NCBI GenBank assembly: GCA_025765595.1
Contig: JAIVFH010000076.1
Span: 62,001 to 126,000 of the forward strand
DNA length: 64,000 nucleotides
DNA from: Obelidium mucronatum
Taxonomy: Eukaryota > Chytridiomycota > Chytridiomycetes > Chytridiales > Chytriomycetaceae
Reading direction: 5' to 3'
The notes beneath the pieces are model-generated. The model was not told where the DNA came from. It saw only the letters and a list, made by a program, of their open reading frames with translations, and searched no databases. Positions 1-11,981 of this stretch are shown in pieces (position 1 is the stretch's first letter; each line of letters begins with the position of its first letter). Made by a program: the position numbers and the translations under genes.

Positions 1-789
1 CGGCGTTCGAAAACACGAATGCGTCGCGGCCGGCAAGCATCCGCAGCACTGGCAGCAGCAGCAGGAGCAGCGTGGCGAGTCCGCTGCCGCTGCCGCTGCC
101 GCCAGCGACGGCGCCGTGGCTGTTCCAGCGGCCGCCGCCGCCGCCGCTCTCTCTGCGCTCGCAAAGCCTGGATCAGCAGCAGCAGCAGCAGCAGAGACGC
201 GTGTCGACACCGTCTCCATCTCCACTGCCTTCCTCATCACTATCAGCGCCATCAGTCTCACCATCGGTATCCACAGTAGAACCTCCTGCGGCACCGAATA
301 CTACCGCCACTGCCACCACCACCACCCCACACTCACAGAATCACCGTTCTCTTACTGTTCCATCTGCACCGCTGCCAAATAGTCAGTGTTCAATATATGA
401 ATCGTGGACGTGTATACAAGTTGCGGAATGGCTAAAGAGTTTGGGTGCCAAGCAAGAGACATTGGATATTGTCTTGGGTGAGCTTCCCCTTTTTTTTTAA
501 TTTATTTAGGAATAGACTGAATGATGGGGGTTATGTGTTAGAAAAAGGAACCACACTAACGAGGTTAATGAATTGTTCCGATTACGAGTTGGAGACAGAG
601 TTTCTGTTGAAAAAGCTTGGACCGCGGTTATTGGTGATTAGCCAGTTGGAGAAAATGAAGGCAGGAAGGAGATTGAGTGCGCTTGTGATGCCGGTGGATG
701 AAGTCGTGAGTAGCGGTGGCGGCGTGGTGGTTCATCAGAATTTGTATGAGGATGCACCGCCGGCGTACACAACGCGGCCACGAGGATGA
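1..789 (+). CDS. SAM-domain protein, 5' end outside window
   Basis: The frame is open from base 3 at the window edge, so the gene starts upstream and only its C-terminal part is seen. Exons are 3-477 and 542-789; the intron 478-541 (gtgagc...gttag) restores frame, while the nearer AG at 508-509 does not. The visible part opens with a low-complexity stretch rich in Ser, Pro and Gln. Next comes a sterile-alpha-motif-like domain split by the intron: the helix WTCIQVAEWLKSLGAKQE, then LMNCSDYELETEFLLKKLG and a final helix ending in QLEKMKAG. SAM domains mediate protein-protein association in fungal signalling scaffolds; the partner here is unknown. The tail ends in AYTTRPRG. The SAM call rests on the spacing of W, VAEWL, L and the last helix. 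Confidence 0.6.
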
Positions 790-876
790 ATCTTTTTTTT
801 TTGCACTTCATTTTTTTTTTAATAAACACATGTTTGAACAAACAAAAAAATTAAAGGAATCAATCCTCATTGAAAA

Positions 877-1496
877 TTAAACTGCAACCAGAAAACCCTT
901 GTGGTCTGGTTGTGCCTATGGGTTTTTTTGTGTGTGTTGAAGTGCATGAGTGGCTTGGCCAACAAATTTTTTTGAACAAGGAAACTCACTGATCCCTTCA
1001 AAGGCACTTTAGGCTTCCGTTGTTGGTTGACGAGTGGATTGTTGCTTTTGCCAACCGCAACAAATAAAACGCAACAGCACAATACAATGTTTTGGATAAA
1101 GAGCCAGGTGAGGATGACTGCCACCATCTTTTGCTCAGTTGGCTTCAACTTTCCAAACAGACCCAGACCAATGACTCCCAAAATACCGATGCAATGCAAG
1201 CCGATACTGTACTTTAACACTGTCTTCCAAAACAGCCATTCTTCATCCTGCACGATTGAATGAACAGTAACAGTGACTGTATAGTCGATACTTTCTTGGG
1301 GACTCGTTGGAGATTCTGGCGAGAAATATGTATTCTGAGACGATGGCGATGAACTGAGGGAACAGGTTGCAAACTTGACGTTGGGGGGTGGGGTTGGACT
1401 GGGAGTGTTGCTGCCAGAGCAGCTCCCAGTGGATTTACTGTCGACTTGGATGGCGATTGAGTCAGCGGCACCGTTCGCAATTGACTTTCTGCTCAT
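877..1496 (-). CDS. small two-pass membrane protein, unknown function
   Basis: Exons, read on the minus strand, are 1496-990 and 915-877, giving about 181 residues. The intron 916-989 has a strong gtgagt donor and an atag acceptor; reading through it would add an unlikely basic tail. The first 90 residues are Ser/Pro/Thr-rich and polar. Two hydrophobic helices follow, one around YSIGLHCIGILGVIGLGLFG and one around VAVILTWLFIQNIVLCCCVL, joined by a short loop GKLKPTEQK. The C-terminal tail is basic. I do not recognise a family. It shares a 150-bp intergenic region with the divergent F-box gene on its right. The ATG at 1496 was preferred to an in-frame TTG just upstream. Confidence 0.55.
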
Positions 1497-1646
1497 CAAA
1501 TGTGTTTTATTTTTTCTTTCTTTTGTGAGTTGTTTGTTCTAAATTGGGAATACACCCTGGTCACAATTTTTGTATCCACATATTCTTTTTTGTCACGCGA
1601 CGCCACCCGCACCCACTGCAAACTGCAAACAGAAAACACACTCAGC
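1497..1646. promoter_or_regulatory. divergent promoter region
   Basis: A 150-bp gap lies between the start codons of the minus-strand membrane protein and the plus-strand F-box gene, so both promoters must lie here or overlap the genes. It is T-rich at the left and CA-rich near the F-box start. I see no clear TATA box. Confidence 0.4.
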
Positions 1647-4630
1647 ATGAGCGCTTCGACAAACGCAGCTTCCGGCGCAGGCCGCAGGACGCCGCTCGGC
1701 GCGCTGGTCGCGGCGCTGCTCAGTCTGAGTCTGAGTCCGCTCGCCCCGCCGCCGCCGCCGCCGCGCAGCCCGAGTCCGCTGTCCAAGGCGCGCGCGCTGC
1801 CGCCGCTGCCGCCGCTGCTGCCCGAGCGCGAGTATTCCGCCGTCCAAGCCGCAACGCCAGCCATCGCAATCCAAACTGCAACCACTGCCTCGACAGGTGC
1901 GGGCCCACCATTCGAGTTTCTCAAATGTGTTTGATTATTATTTCGTGTTTTCAAAAAAAAAAAAAAAAAAAATTTTTAGTCGTTCTGCCGACGGAAGTCT
2001 GGATCCGCGTCGTGTGTTTTGTGCCCAACTTGCTGCCCTTCAGTCGCGCCTGCTCTGCGGCAAAGTCGTTTCTGGAGCACCCGCACGTGCGCCATTTGTG
2101 GCTGATTGCGCGGTATGGTCTTCCGTTGGCGCTGTATGGCGGCCTGGTTCATTATCCGAGACTCATGTCGGAGGAAATTTGTCAAATGCTTTTGACTGCT
2201 GGTGCAAATGTATGTGTACGAGTAAAATCTCCTTTTTGCTTCTCTCATTTAATAATAATAATAATAATAATAAAAAGGTTCCCCGATTCCTGGTCCAATT
2301 GGGCTTCGACGACTTCAACAAGGGAATCAACTCTGGCCCCTCCGTGTTTCTAGATGTACTCGTTATTTCGTATTGCAAAAAGCGGGGCTTCTCGGCATGT
2401 CGACCGGATGACGACGTTGATTCTGATACCTTGTCAAGTTTTTTTTGTTTTCCAAATGGGTTGATTACTAATATGGATCCTGAGAAGGCGAGTGTCGTTT
2501 GTTTTGGGAATGATTCCATGTAAGTCGTTCTCTGTAATTTGAATTTGCAGACCCTCAAAAAAAACCCCCTTTTTTTTTTATAGGTTTTTCGAACAACTCC
2601 TCAATCGTGGTGGATCCACAACAAATCAAGGCCCACCCCACCAACTTGATTTGGAGAATTTAATTGTCAATGAACAGTTCATTCCCATTGTCGAGTCAAA
2701 TCCAACTTCCCTGTTCCGCATCTTTCAGCTTTCTCAAATGGATATGCGGTTATTGGATATCATGATCAACAAGAACGGATTTAAAGTGTCGAAAGTGAAT
2801 GATGAAGTGTTGAGGAGGGTTGTGGCGTGTAATTCGTATCAGTTTGGTGGTACTAGTACAACAGCAGCAACAGCAGCAGCAACAGCCACAGCAACAGCCA
2901 CAACAACAGCAACAGGAAAACCAAATTGCCCACCTCTAAAAGAATACCTAACGCGCGGCTTCAAACTCTCCCAAAACCTTGTGAAATCGATACTCCTGGA
3001 CAGCGCCAACTCCAACTGCGACTTGATTGTTCAAAATTTAGCGACACATGTATCTGCGTCCTTGTTGCGGAGGAGCGCGCTTGAGATTGTGAATGAAATG
3101 TTGGGGCCGTCGGGGACGGTGGCGTTTTCTAGGACCTTGATGTCGCAGCTTTTGGGGATGGGGATATTGAATCGGAATGATGTCCAGCGAGCGCTTATTG
3201 GCGGTGGCGTTGGTGGTGGTGGCGTTGGTGGTGGTAGTGGGTTGAGACAAACAACTGCTGTTGCTACAACGATTGATGATCGAATTCCGTATACAACGAG
3301 ATGCTATGAGCAAACACAGCCGCATAAAGTGTGGCATTGGGTTCTGGAGACGTTTGGGGCGACCCATGTGTTGACGCAGTACTGTTTTGATGATTTGTTG
3401 CAGTGGTTGGGTGATTTGGGTGCCAAAGGTTGGACTGTAGGCAAATCCGGGTCACGGCATTTAGCAACCAGTTCGAGCAATGCTTTGGGTGGTGGTGGTG
3501 GGGGTGGTGGGGGTGCAGGTGGCGGGGCAGCTGGGGCGGCCTCACTTGGATTTAATCCGTTTAATAGCCATGTTGCGCCATTTGTAGAAGCGGGTGTGAA
3601 GGTGCTTCCCCGGCATTTGCAGTTTTTGGCCAAAGCGGCGAAATGCAAGGCGTCGGCACCGATGCCTGCGATTGTGATATCGTTGGCGTTTCGAAGCATT
3701 GTTCAAAGTGGAGTGGATATTAGACTTGCGATTGAAAAAGAGGAGGCGGCGGCGGTGACTTTGGCGGCGGCGGGGTTGCGGTTGAAGAAGACTGATACTG
3801 ATGCTGTGCTTGATTCCAATGAGACACTTTGTCAATCTTTGCAACAATTGGATCATCAGTATCAGCATCATCATAATAATCGTCGTAGAGGAGTCTCTCG
3901 AGATGGTTTGTTGTTGAATGGAGGAGAAGCGTTGCCCAATTCTGTATTTGGGCAGCAACAACAGCAACAACAACAACAGCAAGATGTAGCCGTCAAACCG
4001 CCTTCTCTGGGAATACTATCATCTGCATCTAAAAGCGTCTTTTGGTGGGGAGATGGGAAGTTGAATGACTCCACGCAGGCGTCAGTGCTTGCCGCAGATC
4101 TTCTTGACACAAGAGAGTCTGGAAACCACCCTTTGTCGGCATCAGAATATCCTTCTTCTTCTTCTTCTTCTCCTTCTTCATCAAGTGCAGCTACTTCACT
4201 CTTGATTTCGTATAATCAAGAAATTCTCTTGTGGATCGACGCGATTCGGTCGTTTTATCAGGATACAGCCACGATCCACTCAATCAAGCACGCAGACGCA
4301 GAATGGTTCAAGGAATATAAATCGGATTTGGAGGCGCAGGACCGGAAAGAGCTGATGACGATTGGGATTCCCATGAAAAAGAGTTGGTCAGGTGGGGGCT
4401 TGGGCAAACGGCAGAGCGAATTTGGGTCTGGGTTAAGAGATTTGTTGGTTGCGATTGGGGGAGGGGGTGGTGGAGGTATAGGTACTGGTGGCAGTGGGCG
4501 GCAGGCGGCAAGAGTGAAAGCGTTGGGAACGAGGACGGTAGGGAGACCGGGACGGTTTCTGGAGATTGTACAGGATATGCTGAATAGGCTGGAGCTGATG
4601 GCGGCAAGCAATAGAGGAGGGAGGAAGTAG
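1647..4630 (+). CDS. F-box protein with long low-complexity inserts
   Basis: Exons are 1647-1896, 1980-2209, 2278-2519 and 2584-4630, giving 922 residues; all junctions are GT-AG and phase-consistent. Residues 1-83 are a GC-rich leader heavy in Pro, Ser and Ala. An F-box-like motif begins at exon 2 (VLPTEVWIRVVCFVPNLL, then FSRACSAAKSFLEHPHVRHLW), the region that docks on Skp1 in SCF ubiquitin ligases. Behind it are repeated helical segments (for example YPRLMSEEICQMLLTAGANV and PRFLVQLGFDDFNKGI) that look like degenerate ankyrin-type repeats. The C-terminal half carries Gly runs, a Gln run near 3950-3980, a Ser run near 4150 and a Thr/Ala run near 2860-2920. A role as a substrate-recognition subunit is inference; no substrate can be named. 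Confidence 0.7.
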
Positions 4631-4732
4631 GCGTGTATTATTTGATCATTTTTATTTATTTGTTTTTACTTATTACAGTTTATTAAACATTAATAATTTG
4701 ACAAATCCCCGAAATCAACAACCGCCAGTCCA

Positions 4733-6950
4733 ATGAACACAGCAGACCACACGGGCATGTCCAAGGCAGCGCGGCCGCACCTGCGCGACAGTCTGATGAT
4801 GGTCGATGCCGAGATGCCGCAGCGGGTGCTGAACCGCAACTCTGACCATTTCATCCGCAGCATGATGGAGCCGACGTATGTGGGCGCGGGGGCGCACGCC
4901 GCCAACGCCGCCAGCGCCAGCAGCGGCGGGATGGACGTCGACGGCGAAGCAACGCCGACGGCGGCGGCGGCGGCGGCGGCACTCGGCGCGCACTCGTTCG
5001 ACAAAGGCGGCGGCGGCGGCGGCAGCGGCTTCGAGCTGTTTCCCGGGCTGCCGCCTGCGGAGGCGCTGCTGCCGCTGGCGCTGCCGCTGGAGACACAGGC
5101 GACTCTGCAAGGCCACCACCAGCTGCAACACCAACTGCAACTGCATCAACAGCTGCAACTACAACAGCACCAGCAGCTGCAATACCCTGACTTTTCGCAA
5201 CCACCGCCAGTGAGGATGGGTCCGCCGCTGCATCTGCCGCCCCCGTCGCTGTTCCATCCAAGCCAGGTTCAACCAGCCTATCTGCAGCAGGAACAACTGC
5301 ACCAACAACACCAACAACAACAACAGCAACTGCAAAATGGAATCAACTTTCAATCGGCTGCCGCGGCACTGGTCGCTTCGCTGACGCCCGAGCAACGCCT
5401 CACCCTTGCCGCTGAAGCAATGTCCCACATGAACCCTCAGCAGGTTCAACCGCCGCCGCTCCTGCTTCCACCGTTCCAAAATTCACATGCGTCCACCACT
5501 CCTCAAATATTTCAAGGGTCGGACCCCACCTTTGGATTAATGCAGACTCTGCCACCACCACCACCACCACCACCATTACTGCCACAACCGACGTTTCTGT
5601 ATCCAGACGCTATTCAAAATACCCTCTCTTTTGGAAACTCACCGCTCGCGGCCGAAAAGGTTCCAAATGTGCCTCAATTACCCCTTGCCGGAGTCGCCAA
5701 CTTTGGACTCACACCTTTGGAGATACAACCATCATCTTCGATTGAGCAACAACAGCAGCGACAACATAAAGAACAGCAACAACAACTTCAGAATGAAGCC
5801 ATTGATCGAGAGTTTAATCAATCACATGCAATGGAAGGAGCAAACGATAGTATCAATGGACCTCAGTCTGCAATTTCAGAGGATTCTGATGCAATGATTG
5901 ACGACCTGTATACTTCGGCCAAATCGGCGTACGATACATTAAAGTCGGAAATCGTAAAACAAGATGGGGACGAGCAACCACCGCGAAATCAGAATGACCA
6001 GCAAGTACTTTATCAGCAACTCCACCAACAGGAACAAGAACTGCAACTTCAACAAGCACAGCAACAAGCACAGCAACAACACCAACAAGAACAGCAGCAG
6101 CAACAAGCACAACATCAACACCAACAAGAGCCGCAACAACAACAACAACAACATCATCATCAACAACAACAACATCAGCAACACCAACAACAAAAGCTCA
6201 AGAGCCGAATATCTTTTTTGGGCTTTCCAGGGTTACAAGGACAACAACAAGGACCCTCATGGTTCAATAGGAGTAGCACCGAATCCACTTCCAACACGCC
6301 CGAAGGCGATCAGGACGAATCAGTGAAGAGAAAGTTATCGCGTCGATTGTCTCGACCCTTGAGTGCACTTTTTAGTCAGCGAGGTGGATCCTTGGATGTT
6401 GAGAACCCATCTATAACAGCATCTGAGACACATGACGATGATGACGGGGACGATGAAGGGACTTTTCAAGGAGGACCTGCGATGGTGGTTCGAGAAAAGA
6501 GTCAGTTGTCCAACTTGAAGAAACGGTTAAGTAGTATTGCCTTGACTCTTGGAAGTGGCAAGTGAGTTATTTTCTCTTTATTTTTGGTCTTTATTCTTGT
6601 TTGTTTTTGGAAGATTATTAATGTGTGCTGGTTTTTTGTTAGAGGCTTGTTATCAAAAGTCATGCAGCCAACGGCGCCATCCCCGCCGCCTCCAGCTGTA
6701 CTCTCGCCAATAACGATGACGGCATTAACAGGAACTTTGACGTCAAATGCTTCAGCTTCTATGGATTTGAAACATGTCGGTAGTGCACCAGAATCGGATG
6801 GAGAGATTTCAATGACAGATCATGAGTCTCGGTTTGGAAGCATGGGTCGACGTTCCGATGGAGATTATGGAAGCATTGGACGATCATCGGAAGTAGAGAA
6901 AGTGAATGGAATGCCATACATTTGTATGCATTGTCATCGACCGGTTTGTG

Positions 6951-6989
<39 letters not shown>

Positions 6990-7268
6990 TTTGTTTGTTT
7001 CAACGAAATATTCACTTCCATCCCATTGTACATTTTTAGTTTTTGAGGAAACACGATTTCAAACGACATGTTGCGACAACGCATAATTCTGGAGAAGTTT
7101 CATTCAAGTGCGAAACATGTCCAAAAACGTTTACAAGGTTTTTGAAGCTAACACATTTGTTCTCTGTCAACTAATAACTCCCTTGCTACTAAAACGAAAA
7201 TCAATAGAAACGATGCATTGCAGCGGCATGTCAAGAGTCGGTGTAAAGGACTTAGAGGCATGAAATGA
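4733..7268 (+). CDS. glutamine-rich C2H2 zinc-finger transcription factor
   Basis: Exons are 4733-6561, 6643-6943, 7040-7137 and 7208-7268, giving 762 residues. Two C2H2 fingers lie at the very C-terminus and are assembled from the last three exons: CMHCHRPFLRKHDFKRH followed by CETCPKTFTRNDALQRH. Both keep the Cys-x2-Cys-x12-His spacing only if the introns are removed as given, which supports the model. The rest is disordered: Ala/Gly runs near residues 75-105, a very long Gln/His stretch at about 6010-6200, Pro runs and a basic Ser-rich segment KRKLSRRLSRPLSALFSQR. This layout of a long activation-like domain plus paired terminal fingers is typical of fungal DNA-binding regulators. Targets are unknown. 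The third intron is 96 nt and holds a 37-base T run. Confidence 0.8.
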
Positions 7269-8303
7269 TGAAAAACTTGGGTCTTATTTTTTTCCGTATG
7301 ATATCTTCCCACCATGAATATAGTAATAATAAAAATGCTGTGCACACTTCTTTATAATCTATTGTGCCTTTCACCCAAAAATCCAATTTTCCGGCCGAAC
7401 AAATTGGCACTTCTTTTATCCCCCCAACTCAAACAACAGCGAACCACAGCGCGCCATGGGTCTGAAGCATGTTGGGCTTTGCAAAACTGCCTCGGCACAA
7501 GTCAAACAACAGTGCGGACTATTAATGAGGCATTGAAACGCCTGAGTTGGTCCATATTGTCGTCAGTTTGGACCCAACATTCATTGACGAAGACAAAGGG
7601 GCTAATACAAAGTGAATGAGACAAGAAAAGATATTAAATTACTTAAGAATAAACCCATTGATTTTATCTTCCACTATTTATCCATTCCACTGCACTCATG
7701 TGCTATCTTTTACTATTATCTAATATTATTATGCGAATAATAGAATCCCAATATTGCGCTGCTTAATTGTGACTTGGTTCTTATGTTTGTGGAAAATAGT
7801 AAGACGCTGCATTCAAATAGCAGCTGCCATCGCTTGCTTGCTCAAAGATTGGTCGCGATTGAAAGGATTGCTTGAGATTCGTTTGTTGGAGCAAATGGAG
7901 CAAATATCTGGGCTGCTGGAGTTGACGGAGATCTCATCAAACAACTGGTGTTGAACTGTCCCTCATAAAGTCTCATTTGGCATTGAGTTGCTGAGAGAAC
8001 TCCCAGGGGTTCAAGTTCGATTGCTGGCGCCGATAGGGTTGCTTCGACGTCCACTAGTAGTGCAAGCGGGTCAATCCTCATTCACCTGTATCCACAGAAC
8101 AATGCTGCTAGGACCATATTGAACATGAATTCGATCGTCTATACAATACTCGCGCAAATGGTGGTGGTCTGGAGGTGATTCGATGCGCAGGGCCGTTGTA
8201 GTTGAGATCGGCGGGATGAACGGTGTTTTTGAAGATGGGGTGAAATTCACCCGGAAAAATGGAGTTTTGGACGAAAGGCACAATATATTTTTTTATTTTC
8301 CAA
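7269..8303. other. gene-poor kilobase
   Basis: I see no convincing gene in these 1035 bases. Short frames exist on both strands but none has a recognisable domain. On the minus strand, pieces at 7842-8081, 8071-8283 and 8108-8300 have coding-like composition but lie in different frames with no obvious splice signals joining them. They could be a decayed gene or chance. Confidence 0.5.
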
Positions 8304-8751
8304 ATGCAACAACAAACCCACCCAACCGGGCCACCCGACCAATCTCGCCCAAAAAACCTCAAAGAGAAACTCAAGAAATTCTTTTCGTCTTTTGATCGCG
8401 ATGCGAGAAGAGCCAGAAAGAATCAAGCAGCAGCAGCAGCCGACAACTCGGAGGAAGTGGATCTTGATTCTGTTGAAGCGGAAGAGGAGGAATCTGAGCA
8501 TGGCAATCTCACCATTGTTGATGCTTCCACAGTTGAAGGTTTTTTTTTTTTTTTATTTATCTTATTCGTATTTGGATATACTGGAGTTTTTTTTTGGGTT
8601 GCACGTCAGGGGTCTGAACTCTTTCCCTCCGTATGTTTCTTTTATAGACACCATTACGCGTCTCGAAGAACGCGCAGCAAAGCGCATTCAGTTCACCACT
8701 GCATTGAATGAAATACTTGCTGAAGACACGCGCAATAATAATGTAAAGTAA
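8304..8751 (+). CDS. small charged helical protein, unknown
   Basis: Exons are 8304-8538 and 8648-8751, giving 112 residues; the intron ends in cttttatag. The N-terminus is Gln/Pro-rich, followed by a basic helix (LKEKLKKFFSSFDRDARRAR), an Ala run, an acidic segment rich in Glu and Ser, and a C-terminal helix (ITRLEERAAKRIQFTTALNE). The heptad-like spacing suggests a short coiled coil, so it may be a subunit of a larger complex; I cannot name the family. An in-frame ATG at 8259 would add 15 hydrophobic residues and is less likely. It lies 47 bp upstream of SEY1 on the same strand, so their transcription units are very close. Confidence 0.5.
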
Positions 8752-8798
8752 ATTTTGGGGATGGAAATGGTTCCCCGGATAAATAAATAAATAAAAAA

Positions 8799-11770
8799 AT
8801 GGCTGATCACGAAGTTCCTGGCGCATCACCACCTACAACCGTTCCTGACACTGATCTCAGGTTTTCGCGATTCGATCCAACCGACCACCGCTTGCAAATC
8901 ATCAATGACAGCAAGCTCTTCTCGTAAGCATTGCTTTTTTTTTAAGTGTGTGGGTGTGGGTGGGGAGGTGATGATGTGGCATGATTGGTTTAACCACTAA
9001 TACTACTGCTTACTAGCCCCATCGTCGGGGAGTACATGAAAAAGCACTGGCAGCTGGCTGATAAGGGATTCAACTACAATGTCGTGGCTGTGTTTGGGTC
9101 GCAGTCAACGGGAAAGAGTACTTTGCTGAATCGCTTGTTTGGCACTAATTTCGATGTTATGAACGAAAGCACTGGCCGTCAGCAAACTACAAAAGGTTGG
9201 GGTCTAATGCATTTGAATTATTTTTTTTTATCTCGTTTTGTTTTATTGTTTGTTGGACTGACTGGTTTGGTTGATAGGAATTTGGGTTAGCAAGGCGGAG
9301 GACACAAACACACTTGTGCTGGATGTTGAAGGTACTGATGGAGGCGAGCGGTTTGAAGATCAGGACTTTGAAAGAAAATCGGCCTTGTTTTCGCTGGCTA
9401 TTTCTGAGGTTGTAATTGTAAATATCTACGAGAACAACGTTGGGTTGTATAATGGTGCCAATCTGGGTCTCTTGAAGACTGTGCTCGACGTCAACCTGCA
9501 GTTGTTTCAACAGACTGGGTATGTTAAACTATTTTGTATCCCTGTTTTTTTGGTTCTATTCTATAGCGTTGTCCTGTGTTTTTTTTTTCGAGTTCTGTCA
9601 TCTAACCACCCACCTACCCGCCCACCAATAGGAGTCCCAAAACATGCCTCCACTTTGTGATTCGTGATTTCACATCGCAAACCCCCCTCGAAAAGCTCTC
9701 TCAAACACTCATGAAATACCTTGAAAAGATTTGGTCAGACCTTTCCAAGCCAGAGTCGAAAAAGGACTGCTCCATCCACGACTTTTTCACGTTTGCCTTT
9801 TCAGGGCTCCCGCATAAAATCTTTGCACGCCAAGATTTTGAATCTCAAGTCGCTCAATTGAGAACTAAATTCACGGATCAGACGCATGCTGAATATGTGT
9901 TCCAACCTATCCTCCATAAGCGTGTGCCTGCTGATGGGTTCAGCGCTTTTGCAAATGGTATTTGGGAACGTATCTCGTCGAGTAAAGAGTTGGATTTGCC
10001 GACTCAGACTCAATTGCTTGCTGAACACCGATGTGAAGAAATTTCCAAGGAGATCTTTGATGGACTTTTTGTTGAGGCTGTAAAGAGTCTGAAGGGTGTT
10101 GAATCTGGAAAGGTGTTGGATGATTTTGGCGAGACTGTCAATTCGGCTGTTGAGAGGAGCATGGGTATGTTGTTCTTTGTTTTCTCTCTCATTCTGGGCT
10201 TCTCTTTTTTTTTTTTTTTGACCACTCATTGATTGTTTTTTTTTTCAACACTAGTTCTCTTTGATGAAGCTGGATCTCGGTACAACACTTCCGTGTACCA
10301 ACGCAAGCGTGTTGAATTCTTTACAAAAATGTCAACCTTTTTGCAGTCCCTGTACAACCAGCAACTTGCCAACATTGCCAAAAAGTGTCTCGAGACTTTT
10401 GGAGCTTCTCTTGCTGCTGGAGTCGCGGCTGATGAAGCAGCTGGGCTTTGTAACTTTGGCAAGCACATGTCTACAGCGCTGCGAGAATCGGAGGCTGTTT
10501 TCCGCTCAGCCGCCGTTTCTGCGAAACTGAAGGATTCTGGAGATGATTGGAATCCTGACATTCAGTTTAATCACTTTATGGTGGAGATTGAGCGGGTGTC
10601 GAGTTTGAAGCGTAAAGAGGCTGTTGAGAAGATGATTACTACCGTGGAAAAACTTGTGGTTGGTGCCATGAAGGACACTGTTGTGGCCAAATTGAATGCT
10701 GGTGGTCCGCTCATGTGGAATGGGATTCTTGGATCTTTTAGAGAAGCTGTAGAGTTTGGAACTGCGTCTGTTCAAAAGAGGGGGCAAGGTTGGCACAATG
10801 TCTTTCATTTACGTCTGAAGTTGTAACTTTCTAACTTGTGTGTGAAAAAAAAAGGGTTTGAGGCCAATGAGGAGGAGTTATCGGCATGGACTTCTGCTTT
10901 GCAATGGCAAATTTGGACTGGTCTCTTGGAAGCGCTTGGCAATCAAACCACAGACGATCTCATGTTGGGGCGTATGCGAGTGAGTTGCCTCCTTCCTATT
11001 AAAAAAAAAAACTTACAAACCTTTTCTTTTCCTGTGAAGCATATTTTCGAATCTAAATTCAGATACGACGAAAATGGCGTCCCAAGAATGTGGAATTTGG
11101 AAGACCCTATTGAAGTCTATTTTGCGGCTTCCGTGGAAGAAGCTAGCAGATACCTCAATGCCTATGCAAGAATCGACAAATCACTGCAGTTGGTTGGTGA
11201 CGAAATCATTGAAGATCAGGTGAGTTATATGCTCTCGAGGAGGAAAAAAAAGGAAATCGTTCCGAATTAACCACTTCAACGGTTTTTTTTTCCTGGCAGA
11301 GGTTCGATCCATCGTGTGTCACAATCATTTCGGCCGTTAGACTTCAAACAATCCAAGAGAGATTCCGAAAAGATGCAGACATGCTGTTTGTGGAGGCGAA
11401 AAGATCGATGGTCGCAACAACTGCCAAAATCCCTCCCTGGTTTATCGCAATGACTATTGTTCTCGGGTGGAATGAGTTCATGTTGGTATTGTTCAACCCA
11501 GTGTACTTTACCCTGCTTGCCATTACATTGGGTGGCCTGTATGTGTCGTGGCAATATGGTATGATCGGACCTGCTTACAAGGTTGCCAAAGTGACTGTGC
11601 GTGAAGTGATTAGCCAGGCCGTTGAGGAGTTGGAGAAGAATGGAATTGAGGTTCCTGACTTTGTGAAGCCGGCCACAAAGCCTGCTGCAGACCGGCGGAA
11701 GAAAAAGAGCTGCAGTGAAACGGACCAGCAACCAGCCGGAGAAGACATTGAACTGAAGAAGCGTGAATGA
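8799..11770 (+). CDS. SEY1: Sey1/RHD3-type ER fusion GTPase
   Basis: Eight exons: 8799-8923, 9017-9195, 9278-9518, 9632-10164, 10255-10788, 10855-10979, 11040-11219 and 11300-11770, giving 795 residues, close to yeast Sey1. The family is a dynamin-like GTPase that drives homotypic fusion of ER tubules. The P-loop is [12 protein letters not shown], the G3 motif lies in [10 protein letters not shown], and the G4-like IRD follows at the start of exon 4. A long helical-bundle region comes next. Two membrane segments, around [19 protein letters not shown] and [19 protein letters not shown], form the ER hairpin, with a Lys-rich cytosolic tail behind. All introns are short and T-rich, and all phases close. 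The gene appears intact. Confidence 0.93.
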
Positions 11771-11981
11771 AGTGGGATTGTAGCGGGTATCGGCGCTCTA
11801 TTATCTTTCTAATCGATTTTGTTATTCTTTATCGTCATATTATTGTTTTGATTCTTCCATCTTCTGTGATTTGAATAAGAAAAAGAAAACCCCAGAACAC
11901 CCACCCCTTGTACTTAAAATGGGCTGATTTTGTGGTTCTTCAAAATGGAGAATTTCAGAGAAACTTGTAAACAAAAAAAAG

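Noticed and set aside
4690..5261. Several Arg/Ala-rich minus-strand frames at the zinc-finger gene start
   Set aside because: They are shadows of GC-rich, Gln/Ala/Gly-coding DNA on the plus strand.
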